From assembly GCF_014852585.1 (NCBI RefSeq), contig NZ_JACVBX010000001.1:496001-560000 (forward strand): a stretch of 64,000 nucleotides of DNA, written 5' to 3'. Shown in pieces: positions 23,867-32,362 of the stretch; positions within the stretch are counted from its first letter, which is position 1; each line of letters opens with the position of its first letter. The notes beneath the pieces are model-generated. The model had not been told where the DNA came from and did not search any database. It saw only the letters and a program-made list of their open reading frames with translations. Source of the stretch: Pseudomonas sp. PDM18 (GTDB taxonomy: Bacteria > Pseudomonadota > Gammaproteobacteria > Pseudomonadales > Pseudomonadaceae). Position numbers and translations under genes: made by a program.

Positions 23867-24177
23867 GCTGACCTCACCGCCGCGGTGACGATGGTTCCGT
23901 CGTTGCGGACCTGCTCGAGCACGACCCAGCGCTTGCCGCACACGGTGAAGATGCCTTCTCGGCGGACCTTCTCCAGCTCTTCTGCAAGGACACTGATCTG
24001 CGTCTGGTCAATGGAAAGCACGCCATCCGGCCCCACCCGCTCGACGTCATGCAGCAGGATCAGCTGCAGGTCGTCGACTGGTGCCTGGGTGGAGTCGTGG
24101 TAGCGGCCGCGTTCGATTTCGCCGAGGCGGCGCAGGATGTCCCGCGCCGCCCGAGCCTTCAGCTGCCGCCGGTCCAT
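23863..24177 (-). CDS. Head-tail connector (FII-like)
   Basis: 104 residues from ATG 24177 (MDRRQLKARAARDILRRLGE); a longer open frame to 24438 is the shadow of the capsid gene. The C-terminal WVVLEQVRNDGTIVTAAVRSA and size are typical of head-tail adaptor/FII-type joining proteins. Starts within the capsid stop (TGATG). Confidence 0.65.
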   Translation of the reverse strand: MDRRQLKARAARDILRRLGEIERGRYHDSTQAPVDDLQLILLHDVERVGPDGVLSIDQTQISVLAEELEKVRREGIFTVCGKRWVVLEQVRNDGTIVTAAVRSA

Positions 24178-25172
24178 CACTTGGTCAGCTTGATGATCGC
24201 CGCCGGCTGGGTGCAGAGGTTCAGCGGGTTCTTCTGCGCTTCCAGCTCGACGCCGCGATTCATCGGCAGCGGCTCCTGGCGGGAGTACAGCGGGAGGCCC
24301 AGGGTGTTGACGGTCTCCATGTAGTCCGCCGGTGCGTTGCGGGTGATGAACAGGTCGGCGACGCCTTCCGGCACCAGGTAGGCTTCGTCCGGACCGATGA
24401 AGGCCTCGCTGCCCACCTTGCCGCGGTACTCCTCCCACAGCACGTCGGCGAAGAGGAAGCCGCCGCGCACATCGTTGCGCAGCATCTCGCCCTCGTTGTA
24501 GCGCTCCCAGGCCTTGACCACCTTGGCGTGGTCAGTGAAATCGTCGAAGAAGCTGGAGCCACAGAATGCGCGGTAGCCGGTCACCATCGCGGCACCCAGC
24601 GCGTCTTCCGACTTGCGCTTCGCCTCCATGACCTTGCCGCGGACGTTGGTACCAGCGTTGCCCAGGGCGAGGGAAACGACGGTCTGGTCAATGCCGAACT
24701 CGTCGTAGAGGTCGTAGATGACGCTCACACCGTCGGCATCCAGGATCAGGCCCTTGATCGCGCCGATACGGTGGAATTCGAGGGTGGTCTCGAGATCGCG
24801 GCCGAACTTCGCCAGGCGCTGGCTCACGACGTTTTGCACCGCCTCCAGCTCGCTTTCGCTGCCGAAGGCGCGCAGGTTCTGGATGGTGTCGGCGAGCAGC
24901 GAATCGCCCACTTTCAGATGCGGCACGGTGAAGGAGCGCAGCGAACGGGCATCACGCTCTGCCGGCTTCACCGGTTGGCCGCGTTGTGCAACCGGGACGA
25001 GGGAAATCTTGCCCTTGTTGTACTCGATGGTGACGGTGGTGGTGGTGACGCCTTCTTCCTGGAACAGGCCCAGCGCGCCGATGCGACCGGGCTGATAGTC
25101 CTGCTGGTTGATGGCGGCAGTGAGGGACGCAACGCTGAAAGCGTCGTTGTTGAAGATGTCCATATGGGCCAT
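24177..25172 (-). CDS. Major capsid protein E (lambda type)
   Basis: 331 residues from ATG 25172 with AGGAG upstream. MDIFNNDAFSVASLTAAINQQDYQPGRIGALGLF is the lambda gpE-family N-terminus, followed by TTTVTIEYNKGKISLVPV and the HRIGAIKGLILDADGVSV region. HK97-fold shell protein, present in hundreds of copies. Its decoration partner D is just upstream. Confidence 0.95.
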   Translation of the reverse strand: MAHMDIFNNDAFSVASLTAAINQQDYQPGRIGALGLFQEEGVTTTTVTIEYNKGKISLVPVAQRGQPVKPAERDARSLRSFTVPHLKVGDSLLADTIQNLRAFGSESELEAVQNVVSQRLAKFGRDLETTLEFHRIGAIKGLILDADGVSVIYDLYDEFGIDQTVVSLALGNAGTNVRGKVMEAKRKSEDALGAAMVTGYRAFCGSSFFDDFTDHAKVVKAWERYNEGEMLRNDVRGGFLFADVLWEEYRGKVGSEAFIGPDEAYLVPEGVADLFITRNAPADYMETVNTLGLPLYSRQEPLPMNRGVELEAQKNPLNLCTQPAAIIKLTK

Positions 25173-25210
25173 GTAAACGGTCTCCTGAAAGGGTGCAGGT
25201 CGCGGCGGGA

Positions 25211-25573
25211 TCAGCGCGCGAGGATGAACGCGCCGGCCAGTACCTGGAGCGCTTCGGTTTTGTCTTCGTCGCTGATGCCGACGGGCCAAACGAGCAAGTC
25301 GGCGCGGACTTCGGCCAGGCGGGTGTAGCCCACAGCGTTGACGTCGCCAACGGTGGCGTCCGCGTGGGCGCGCAGGACCGCGGCAGCGTTCTGGCTGCCA
25401 TCGGTGGCGGCCGGCGCAAGTGCGACGTGTTTGCCGGTGGCGGTGACCTTGCCGAGCACGGTGCCGGGCAGGTGCACGCCGGTGTCGATGACGATCGAGT
25501 CGCGCGACAGGTTGCCGTTGGCTTCGGAAAGCACGAAGTCGCCGGCGCGGCGGGATTCATTCAGTACGGGCAT
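25211..25573 (-). CDS. Head decoration protein D
   Basis: 120 residues. NGNLSRDSIVIDTGVHLPGTVLGKVTATGKHVALAP followed by ATVGDVNAVGYTRLAEV and AGAFILAR is the lambda head decoration family. Trimeric plugs of D stabilise the expanded capsid. Located between the protease/scaffold and E as in lambda. Confidence 0.85.
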   Translation of the reverse strand: MPVLNESRRAGDFVLSEANGNLSRDSIVIDTGVHLPGTVLGKVTATGKHVALAPAATDGSQNAAAVLRAHADATVGDVNAVGYTRLAEVRADLLVWPVGISDEDKTEALQVLAGAFILAR

Positions 25574-25579
25574 CTCTTC

Positions 25580-26974
25580 TTACCTCGCGTTGCGCCGCTT
25601 GTAGGTCGCGGCATAGATGGAGCCGGAGGCAGACGCCCCGGTATTGGCATCCGCTTGTTGGCGGCTGCTGATCTTGGAGCCGCCTTCCAGGCGGCTCGCC
25701 AGTTCCTGGCGCACCACCTCGACACCCGTTCGGGCGTTGATGTAGCCGGTGGCCAACTGAGGCATGCCGGCGGCGGTGCACAGGTTGCGGATCTCCTTGG
25801 CGCCGTCGGCAGCTGCAGTCATCTGAGACGCAGTCCACTTTTCGCGGATCGCCAACGAGGTCATGTCGCCGAGGCCTGCGGAGGCGCACTGCTCCGCTAG
25901 GAGAGCAGGGTCGAGAGGCTGATTTGCTGCGGCTTCTGCAGCCGCCTGCTCTTGAGCCGCCGCAGCAGCGGCTGCAGCGCCAGCGGCATCATCGTCGACC
26001 GCTGCGCCCTCGCTTTCAGCCGTGCTGGCGGACTCTTCGTCGTTCTCTTTCTCAGGCTCTTGCGCGGTGACGCCGGCCGCAGTGCCCGATTGCATGGAGG
26101 CTCGGCGGCGGGTGTAGGTACCGCCCTGCAGCTCAGCCATCAATTCACGAAAGGTGCCCAGGTGATCCGCCAGGCCGGCGTCGATGGCAGCCTGCCCGAA
26201 GAACAAGCCAGCCTCGGTGCCCCGCACTGCAGAGACATCCATGCCGCGGTACGCCGCCACGCTGCTGGTGAACAGTTCGTGGATGCGATCGGACTCCGCC
26301 TGCATGAAGGTGCGCGCAGAGTCGGAGAGCGGCTCGTTCGGGTTGCCGGCAACCTTCATGGCGCCGGAGTGGACGTAGGTCCACTTCACCCCTTCCTTGG
26401 CGTTCTTCTCGGAAACGTCCTTGTGCCCGATCACCACGCCGACACTGCCGACGCCACCGGTGCGGGTTAGCCAGATTTCGGAGCAGGCTGCAGCCAGGCC
26501 GTAGCCGCCCGAATAGGCGTAGTCGTCGACCATCGCGATGAGGGTCTTGGTCTTGCGCAGCTCCACCATGCGGTCAGTGGTGTCGAACAGCTGAGCGGCC
26601 TCGCCGCCGGGCGTCTCCATCCGAAGCACGACGTGAGTGATGTTGGCGTCGGCCTCCAGGTCATCGAAGGCGAGCATCAGGCCTTCGTAGCTGACTGGGG
26701 CGGCGCCACAGGCGGGCGCTTCGGCCAGACGCGAGACCAACGGCCCGGAGACGTCCAGCACTGCGATGTGCCCAACCTTCTCCATCACCTCGCGGGGCTC
26801 GCCGGCGGGGCCAGCGTCGACGCGACCATGCAGCCAGCCGTCGATCAGGGTTTCTGCCATGCCCGGCTCGACCAGCAAAGGCCGGTTGATGGCGCGGGAG
26901 TAGATCTGCGACACCAGCGGGCCGCCCTGACCACGGCTGAAGAGCCGAGCCAGCAAGGAGGTCGATTTCGACAT
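25580..26974 (-). CDS. Prohead protease C with fused scaffold (S49 family)
   Basis: 464 residues from ATG 26974 with GGAGC upstream. The N-terminal ~300 residues are a ClpP/SppA-like S49 peptidase: a hydrophobic core, DDYAYSGGYGLAAACSEIWL with the catalytic Ser, and Lys in the following helix. The C-terminal 160 residues are acidic and Ala/Gln rich (KENDEESAS..., then long Ala run) and act as scaffold in lambda C/Nu3. An internal start at MQSGTAAG could give a Nu3-like scaffold alone, though its ribosome site is weak. Confidence 0.85.
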   Translation of the reverse strand: MSKSTSLLARLFSRGQGGPLVSQIYSRAINRPLLVEPGMAETLIDGWLHGRVDAGPAGEPREVMEKVGHIAVLDVSGPLVSRLAEAPACGAAPVSYEGLMLAFDDLEADANITHVVLRMETPGGEAAQLFDTTDRMVELRKTKTLIAMVDDYAYSGGYGLAAACSEIWLTRTGGVGSVGVVIGHKDVSEKNAKEGVKWTYVHSGAMKVAGNPNEPLSDSARTFMQAESDRIHELFTSSVAAYRGMDVSAVRGTEAGLFFGQAAIDAGLADHLGTFRELMAELQGGTYTRRRASMQSGTAAGVTAQEPEKENDEESASTAESEGAAVDDDAAGAAAAAAAAQEQAAAEAAANQPLDPALLAEQCASAGLGDMTSLAIREKWTASQMTAAADGAKEIRNLCTAAGMPQLATGYINARTGVEVVRQELASRLEGGSKISSRQQADANTGASASGSIYAATYKRRNAR

Positions 26975-27014
26975 GTAGTGCTCCAGAATGAAGAAGGCCC
27001 GCAATCGCGGGCCT
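26975..27014 (-). terminator. Terminator plus ribosome-site unit, copy 4
   Basis: AGGCCCGC (26995-27002) aatc GCGGGCCT (27007-27014); minus strand then TTCTTCA and TTCTGGAGC before the protease ATG 26974. Confidence 0.65.
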
Positions 27015-27020
27015 GGGTGG

Positions 27021-28475
27021 TTATTGCTCGTCCTTCACCGGTATGGGGTCGTGGCTGTAGCTGAGCCCCAGTCGTTCCGCTCGGTCAGCGTCGCGCCGGT
27101 TCTGCATGTCGATCTCCTCGACGTCATAACCGCGATCGGCCGCGGCGGCCTCTCGAGAGCCCAGACCACCAGCAATCAGCATCAGCTCGCCCTGGGCATC
27201 CTGCACCGGGTGCAAGTAGCGCCAGGCCTGCGGCCGCCAGGAGCAGGCGACGTAGTCGTCTCGCCGCGTGGCGAAATCAGGGGCGCGCAACAGGCCTGCG
27301 AGCACTGCGGCGTCGATGAAGCTCTCCCACATCCACTGGCATAGCTGTGGAATGGTGTAGAGCCACTGATACTGCTCAACTCGACGGTGATACTCGTTGA
27401 GGATCGCCCGCAGGATTCGGTCGTTGACGTTGCGCATGTCGCCGGACAGCAGCTCGTAGGGAATACCGCCCATCGACGCAGCGACACCGAGCAGCTGTTG
27501 CCGCATGAAATCGCCGTAGTTTCCGCCCTGGTCGCCGTCGAAGAGTTTGATCTCTTCGCCCGGCATCAAAGCAGGGAAGGATCCCGGCTGCATGTTCACT
27601 ACTGGAACACCGCCGTCGTCGCCCAGTGGCTCACCAGTAAAGGGATCGAACTTGAAATCTTCCTCGTCGTACTGCTGCCGCGTGATCACACCGGTGTAGT
27701 CCGCGCGGGTCTTCTTGCGCGTCAACTCGGCGTCGTCGTACTCGTCGAAGTCCCGCGCCTTGATCAGCGCCTGGACGGTCTCGGCGATTCCGCGCACCTG
27801 ACCGGGCCGCAGGGGAGCGAAGTGGTGCGCCACCTGGCTTGCCGGAACCGGTACTGGCTGAGTCATCCCTGTCGAGGTGTCGCTGGGATGGCGCGGGTAC
27901 ATCCAGTACGCATGGCGCTTGCCGCCCCGGAACTCGACGCCTGCCACAATTTCGCTCTCGCCGCGCACCTCGTTGAGGTTGTGCGGAACCTGGTCGCCCT
28001 CGATGAGTTGGAACTGGATGGGCACCATCCGGCCGTTGAGCGGCAGGTGGTGCCGCTTAACGAAGATTTCCCCGGCTTCCTTGCGGGAACGCACGGCCAG
28101 GGCCATCAGGCCGTAAACGTCGAGCTGCTCGTCGAAGTCAGCGGCCTGGCGGAAGGTGTTCTCCCACAGATCGTTGGCCATCGCAGCGAACTCGCGATCC
28201 TTGCAGGCCGAGCGCGGCTTGATGCCGGTGCCGATCTCGTTCGCGGTCCAGTTGCCGACCCCGTTGGCGATCCAGCCATTGTTCCGGACCGCATCGCGAG
28301 AGCGAGAGCGCACCGTACTCAGGTGGCTGATGACCGACCGCGTGGGGCCTGCACTTCCGGGCGTCCAGCTCTTCAGCCGGCGGCCCGAGCTCGCCGCGTC
28401 GTAGTTCGCCTGCGGCTTCAGCGGCTGGCCATCGATTTGAAAGCCACGATTTGCCAGGGTTTCGAATTCATCCAT
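27021..28475 (-). CDS. Portal protein B (lambda family)
   Basis: 484 residues from ATG 28475, five bases after AGGGGG; a GTG one codon earlier is possible. The marks of the lambda portal family are clear: YDAASSGRRLKSWTP near the N-terminus, WIANGVGNWTANEIGTGIKP, and the C-terminal RAILNEYHRRVEQYQWLYTI. Twelve copies form the DNA-translocating portal with the terminase. Confidence 0.95.
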   Translation of the reverse strand: MDEFETLANRGFQIDGQPLKPQANYDAASSGRRLKSWTPGSAGPTRSVISHLSTVRSRSRDAVRNNGWIANGVGNWTANEIGTGIKPRSACKDREFAAMANDLWENTFRQAADFDEQLDVYGLMALAVRSRKEAGEIFVKRHHLPLNGRMVPIQFQLIEGDQVPHNLNEVRGESEIVAGVEFRGGKRHAYWMYPRHPSDTSTGMTQPVPVPASQVAHHFAPLRPGQVRGIAETVQALIKARDFDEYDDAELTRKKTRADYTGVITRQQYDEEDFKFDPFTGEPLGDDGGVPVVNMQPGSFPALMPGEEIKLFDGDQGGNYGDFMRQQLLGVAASMGGIPYELLSGDMRNVNDRILRAILNEYHRRVEQYQWLYTIPQLCQWMWESFIDAAVLAGLLRAPDFATRRDDYVACSWRPQAWRYLHPVQDAQGELMLIAGGLGSREAAAADRGYDVEEIDMQNRRDADRAERLGLSYSHDPIPVKDEQ

Positions 28476-28705
28476 CACAGCCCCCTGGAGTGGTTCAGTC
28501 GGTAGCCGCGGATTCTCCGGCCATTACCAGCGGCTAGGACCTCGGCCTTGATCGTGTCGCGAAGCTCGAGGAGCTGCGGCAGTTCAGCCGTTGCATAGCG
28601 GGTGGAATCGTTGGGGCCGAAGCGAACCTCGACCACGCGCTCACCTCGCGCCAGGTCCACGATCGCCTGTTCGACCTGGGCGAGGTGATCTTTCGTGTAT
28701 GCCAT
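28475..28705 (-). CDS. Head-tail joining protein W
   Basis: 76 residues, the size of lambda gpW. Sequence AQVEQAIVDLARGERVVEVRFG...TRYATAELPQLLELRDTIKAEVL is the gpW family. Stop overlaps the portal start, and the start overlaps the terminase stop. It fixes DNA in the head before the FII-like protein joins. Confidence 0.9.
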   Translation of the reverse strand: MAYTKDHLAQVEQAIVDLARGERVVEVRFGPNDSTRYATAELPQLLELRDTIKAEVLAAGNGRRIRGYRLNHSRGL

Positions 28706-30816
28706 CAGCGGGACACCTGCATTCGCACCCTGCGGGTGGCGGTTTTCTTGATTGGTTTGGCTGGTGGTTCCAGAGGCCGGGGCTTGACCACCTCAACGTC
28801 ATTCACCTGGTGGACGTGTGGGTTTTCGTCCCAAGGCCTGGCAAACGGCTTCGGCCGCTCCCAGTCCATCTGCTCCAAGCCCAGCTTGATCGCGCCGGCT
28901 CGGGAATAGCAGAACAGGTCAAACGCCTCGTTGGCGCCCTTGGAGGGCTTCTCCCAGCGCTGGGTCTTGCGCACCTCGCAGGTCAGCTCTTCAAACCACC
29001 ACTCCCCCAGCCACTCAGGCAAATGGACGTAGCCGGGACCGGGTTTCGCCCGCTGCAGGTCGTTGTTCACCGCATCCTTCAGCAGAGTGGTGTTCAACAG
29101 CCACACCGGGATTTCCCCCCGAGCCTTGGCCTTCCGGTCCTTCCGCTCGCTGTCTGGGTAGCTCTCGCGCAAGCGCGGCGCGTTGGCTTGGCTCCCCCCC
29201 TTCACGAGCATGAACTGCCGGTGGAGGCTGCGCCGCTTGAGTTTGCGGTAGAAGTCGTAGGCCTTCTCGGTAACGCCTGCCTTACCACCCGAGTCGCATA
29301 CCACTAGCGCCGGCAGCATGGCGCGCCCGCTGCCGTCGGACAGCGGGTAGGCCTTCTGCATGACGTCGCTGATCAGGAGCTCCCAGTCTTCCAGGTAGGC
29401 AGACGGATCGACCGGCAGCGGCTCCCCGTCCTCCCCTTTGCGCCGGCTGGTGCGGATGTTGTATCGATCGACCAGCCACTCTTCGCCATGCGCCCCGTAG
29501 CCGTGGACCTGAACGACGAAGCGCGGTTTGCCGCCGGCCTGGACGTCCACTGAGGGAACGATGAAGCGGACGCCCTCGGGAATCTGGTGCTTAACCACCT
29601 CCTCTCGGCGATCGATCAGCACATCGGCCGATCGAACAGACTCTGAGCGCTGCGGCATGTAGGGCGCGCCCTGGTCGAGGTTCGTTGTGCCCTTCAGCTT
29701 GGTCTCGTCACCGGTGGTGACGTAGGCGTGCACGCCCTCCAGATAGCGCAGGCAAATCGACTCCCAGCTCTGGAAAGCTGCCGGCATGCCACCCAACCAG
29801 AAGCTGGCCATCTTGCTCTGGCGGGCCTCGCCGGATATCTCACCGCCGCGGCTGATCCGCTGACCTTCAATCAGCCAGCGGCCACTGCGGTTCATCTCAC
29901 GCTTGTGCTTCTCACTGATCAAGTCACCGCAGTGCGGACAACTGAAGTAGGCGCTACGCGCCGCAAGCTTCATCAGGTCGGCACTGCGAATGGTCTCTTT
30001 TAGCTCCTCGAAGCTCGGAAGCGCGAAGGAGCTGATACCCGGCTCAGGCTCGCTGTACTCACCGCAGGACGGACACGCCCAGTACCAGCGGCGGCGGTCG
30101 CCAGTGTTGTACAAGCCAATGATGCCAGTGCAAGGCGGAGCCTCATGCGGCGTTTGCTTGCGCCAAGTGGGATCGGTGATCTCGCGGCCTGGCGATGACT
30201 CCGCGCAGCACATGCCGCGCGACTTGAAGGTCTGAGTTCGCTTGAGAGCGAGCGACCACAGGCTGCCCTCCCCCTCGATGTCGTCGACGATGCGGTCGTA
30301 GTCGGTGACGTCTACCCAGCGGATAGACTTCGACGAAACCTGCGACACTGCGGGCCAGCCGATCTTCAACACCTGGCCGGTCTTGAAGAACTTGTCGAAG
30401 ACGTTGTCGTCCGCGCGCCCCGCCGAGAGTCGGGCCTTCAATGCCGGGCTGTGGCGAATGGCGCGGTCGACCCTGGTGCGCGAGAAATCGCGCGCTGACT
30501 CCTGGCTCATCTGCACGATGAGCGCGTCCCCTGGGTCCGACGTGATGGTGTAGGCCATGCCCCCGTCGACAAGCGCCTGCGTCTTCAGCGATCGCGCCGG
30601 CCCGACGAAGACCACACCCTCGAAACGGCGGCTGGCCTTCAGGTCCATCGGTTCGCGCATGTACGGTGCGACGTCCAGGGTGAACTTGCCCTGATAGCCG
30701 CCCGGTTCGTTAAGCACCAGATGCTCTTCGGCGGCTTGGCTGACCGAGACCCTGCGCGGTGGTCGAATCAGCTCGGCGATGTTGCGGACGATGTTAGCTG
30801 GGCTCGCGTGCATCAT
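28705..30816 (-). CDS. Terminase large subunit A (lambda family)
   Basis: 703 residues. Walker A-like VGPARSLKTQ at residues 71-80 (ATPase), VDDIEGEGSLWSLALKRTQTF as the downstream coupling region, a zinc-knuckle region with CPSCGEYSEPE and CPHCGDLI, and C-terminal nuclease parts (VDVQAGGKPRFVVQVHGYG). Cuts cos DNA and packages it. Start MMHASPANI lies within the end of the small subunit gene. Confidence 0.95.
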   Translation of the reverse strand: MMHASPANIVRNIAELIRPPRRVSVSQAAEEHLVLNEPGGYQGKFTLDVAPYMREPMDLKASRRFEGVVFVGPARSLKTQALVDGGMAYTITSDPGDALIVQMSQESARDFSRTRVDRAIRHSPALKARLSAGRADDNVFDKFFKTGQVLKIGWPAVSQVSSKSIRWVDVTDYDRIVDDIEGEGSLWSLALKRTQTFKSRGMCCAESSPGREITDPTWRKQTPHEAPPCTGIIGLYNTGDRRRWYWACPSCGEYSEPEPGISSFALPSFEELKETIRSADLMKLAARSAYFSCPHCGDLISEKHKREMNRSGRWLIEGQRISRGGEISGEARQSKMASFWLGGMPAAFQSWESICLRYLEGVHAYVTTGDETKLKGTTNLDQGAPYMPQRSESVRSADVLIDRREEVVKHQIPEGVRFIVPSVDVQAGGKPRFVVQVHGYGAHGEEWLVDRYNIRTSRRKGEDGEPLPVDPSAYLEDWELLISDVMQKAYPLSDGSGRAMLPALVVCDSGGKAGVTEKAYDFYRKLKRRSLHRQFMLVKGGSQANAPRLRESYPDSERKDRKAKARGEIPVWLLNTTLLKDAVNNDLQRAKPGPGYVHLPEWLGEWWFEELTCEVRKTQRWEKPSKGANEAFDLFCYSRAGAIKLGLEQMDWERPKPFARPWDENPHVHQVNDVEVVKPRPLEPPAKPIKKTATRRVRMQVSR

Positions 30817-31315
30817 CGTTCACTTCCATCATGTCGCAGAGCTCGATGAGCTGCTGATAGAGCCCCTCACGGATTCCGTCGATGACCTCAATCGTGCGCT
30901 CGACTTCTGCGGCGCCGAGAGCGCAATCGTTCTCCAGCACGTCGGGGATCGTGTCGAGTCCCTGGGAGAGCGCTTTGAACGCGCTCGCCACCACGCGCTC
31001 GACCTCCGGGGCCGGGATGCTGATGCGCTGCTCCGCTTCCCACCGAATCTTCTCCCGTTCAGCGCGGTAGTGGCTCAGCCGGTCAGTGGGGTGAAGCTTG
31101 TCGGGGTCATACCCCTCGGGGTCGTCGGCGACCTGCGCGCCCATCACCGCGACGGCAACGTCCCGAAGACGCCAGGCGGGGTGGCCGTTGGTCTCGCCAG
31201 CGGGCGGAATGCCCTCCACGCGGCGCTTCACCGTCCGGCGATCGACGCCGAACTCCTCCGCCAGTGCGCTGATGGACCACAAGCGCGCCCCCGAATGTAC
31301 AAGGGTCACACTCAT
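30794..31315 (-). CDS. Terminase small subunit (DUF1441/Nu1-like)
   Basis: 173 residues, GGAG before ATG 31315. N-terminal winged-helix/MerR-like HTH (LWSISALAEEFGVDRRTVKRRV, residues 12-33) for cos binding, then a basic helical region and an acidic C-terminus that contacts the large subunit. Matches DUF1441, a Nu1-type small terminase of phages with a lambda-like gpA. Confidence 0.85.
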   Translation of the reverse strand: MSVTLVHSGARLWSISALAEEFGVDRRTVKRRVEGIPPAGETNGHPAWRLRDVAVAVMGAQVADDPEGYDPDKLHPTDRLSHYRAEREKIRWEAEQRISIPAPEVERVVASAFKALSQGLDTIPDVLENDCALGAAEVERTIEVIDGIREGLYQQLIELCDMMEVNDDAREPS

Positions 31316-31338
31316 GAAGACTCCTATTCAGCCCAGCA

Positions 31339-31586
31339 GCGACGGGGCTTACAGCGATTCGTGTGTGACGTTCACCCTGTACATCGGTGCGAGGCAAAAT
31401 GCTCACCCTGCCCACTTGCGGAGAATCGCTGCAGCCCCCAAACGACGGGGCCTGTAGCGAATCACGAGAAGGCCTGTGGTGGAGCATCCTAAAAATCGAA
31501 AAATTCTGCCTTACCGCGCGGCTCGACGCCTCCCCCGTGGGGGTGGGGGGTGGGCCAGGGTCCCCGCCGTCGCACCACAATGGTGC
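31339..31586. other. Candidate cos region with terminase-binding repeats
   Basis: The ~270 bases between small terminase and holin hold two direct 24-bp repeats (31339-31362 and 31443-31466, 18/24 identical, beginning CGACGGGGC), a third copy in inverse orientation (31423-31438), a GC-rich tract (31530-31565) and a palindrome GCACCA-caa-TGGTGC (31572-31586). Repeats next to the Nu1-like gene suggest cosB-type sites with the nick site at or near the palindrome; not proven. No gene fits here. Confidence 0.45.
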
Positions 31587-31587
31587 G

Positions 31588-31959
31588 TCAAAGTCCCGTC
31601 CGCTCGCGGAACTCCTTCGCGAGGTCGGGCAGGCCGACGCCCTTGCGCGCCTCGCTCCAGGCGAACCATGCGCGGACGATCACCCATGCAGGCAGGCCGC
31701 AGACGAAGATGATCCCGCAGATGGCGATCATGCCGACGTCATCCTGCACCCAGCTCCCGAGGTCGAACCAGCGGACCACGAACGCCCCGCCGCACATGCT
31801 CGATACCACGGTGCAGGTCATGGCCACGACGAACTCTCGTACCGTCTTGGGCAAGGTCATAGCCATCACCAGGATGGCGGCGAGAATGGCGAAGAAGCCA
31901 AAGGCTCCGAGCTTATAGAGCGCGATCCCGCCAACTGCAGTCGAGGCCGGCTCGGTCAT
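31588..31959 (-). CDS. Putative holin
   Basis: 123 residues from ATG 31959 (GAGGAA 7 bases before; an upstream ATG gives a longer form). Three membrane helices: GAFGFFAILAAILVMAMTL (~20-38), VAMTCTVVSSMCGGAFVV (~48-66) and VGMIAICGIIFVCGLPAWVIV (~78-98), with a basic C-terminal tail. Small three-helix proteins at this place upstream of terminase act as holins in several Pseudomonas phages. The other lysis genes are 25 kb away at the end of the late operon. Confidence 0.6.
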   Translation of the reverse strand: MTEPASTAVGGIALYKLGAFGFFAILAAILVMAMTLPKTVREFVVAMTCTVVSSMCGGAFVVRWFDLGSWVQDDVGMIAICGIIFVCGLPAWVIVRAWFAWSEARKGVGLPDLAKEFRERTGL

Positions 31960-32022
31960 GGTGTGATTCCTCATGAGGGTGTCCCCAGGCTTGGCCAGCC
32001 CTGGCACTACGTGAATAGAAAG

Positions 32023-32041
32023 GCCCGCGCGTGCTGCGGGC
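32023..32041 (-). terminator. Hairpin upstream of holin
   Basis: Minus strand GCCCGC agcacgc GCGGGC then CTTTCTATTC. Lies in the leader of the late operon; a possible terminator where Q-like antitermination would act. Confidence 0.5.
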
Positions 32042-32068
32042 AAAGGCGCAAGTAGCGCGCACCTAGAC

Positions 32069-32106
32069 ACAACAAATCTGTTGTATTACCACAAATGTGT
32101 GGTAAT
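32069..32106 (+). promoter_or_regulatory. hicAB promoter with two operator palindromes
   Basis: ACAACA aatc TGTTGT (32069-32084) and ATTACCACA aatg TGTGGTAAT (32085-32106), the latter a perfect 9-bp inverted repeat. A -35 TTGTAT (32081-32086) and -10 TAATCT (32103-32108), 16 bases apart, enclose the second palindrome, so HicB binding would shut off its own operon. Confidence 0.7.
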
Positions 32107-32139
32107 CTAGCCCCCATCAACAACGAATGAGACGAGGTG

Positions 32140-32319
32140 ATGAAGTTCAGCGAATTCAGAAGATGGTTGAAGGCCCAAGGGGTGACCTTCGAAGCAGGCA
32201 AAGGAAGCCACTTCAAGATCACCGCCCCGAACGGCAAGACAACGACCTTCGCGGACCACGGCGCCAAGGAAATGCCTGAACCAACCCGCAAGGCGATCAT
32301 CAAGCAACTGGGGCTCTAA
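32140..32319 (+). CDS. hicA: HicA toxin (mRNA interferase)
   Basis: 59 residues. MKFSEFRRWLKAQGV and the GKGSHFKI pattern with the active His (residue ~25), then FADHGAKEMPEPTRKAIIKQLGL, are the HicA fold. The start is ATG 32140 after GACGAGGTG; a GTG one codon upstream is possible. HicA cleaves mRNA independently of the ribosome and is neutralised by HicB. Toxin gene precedes antitoxin, as usual for hicAB. Confidence 0.9.
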   Translation: MKFSEFRRWLKAQGVTFEAGKGSHFKITAPNGKTTTFADHGAKEMPEPTRKAIIKQLGL

Positions 32320-32362
32320 GAGCCCCCTCTGATGAACTTCGTCACCCAGATAGGGGACAGCT

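Noticed and set aside
24081..25328. Long plus-strand open frame (415 codons) over the capsid gene
   Set aside because: It lies exactly antisense to the clear capsid E gene; high GC makes such mirror frames common. Same for long frames over the portal (27387-28505), tail-tip (12082-13149), KilAC (37882-38904) and bamC (53556-54866) genes.
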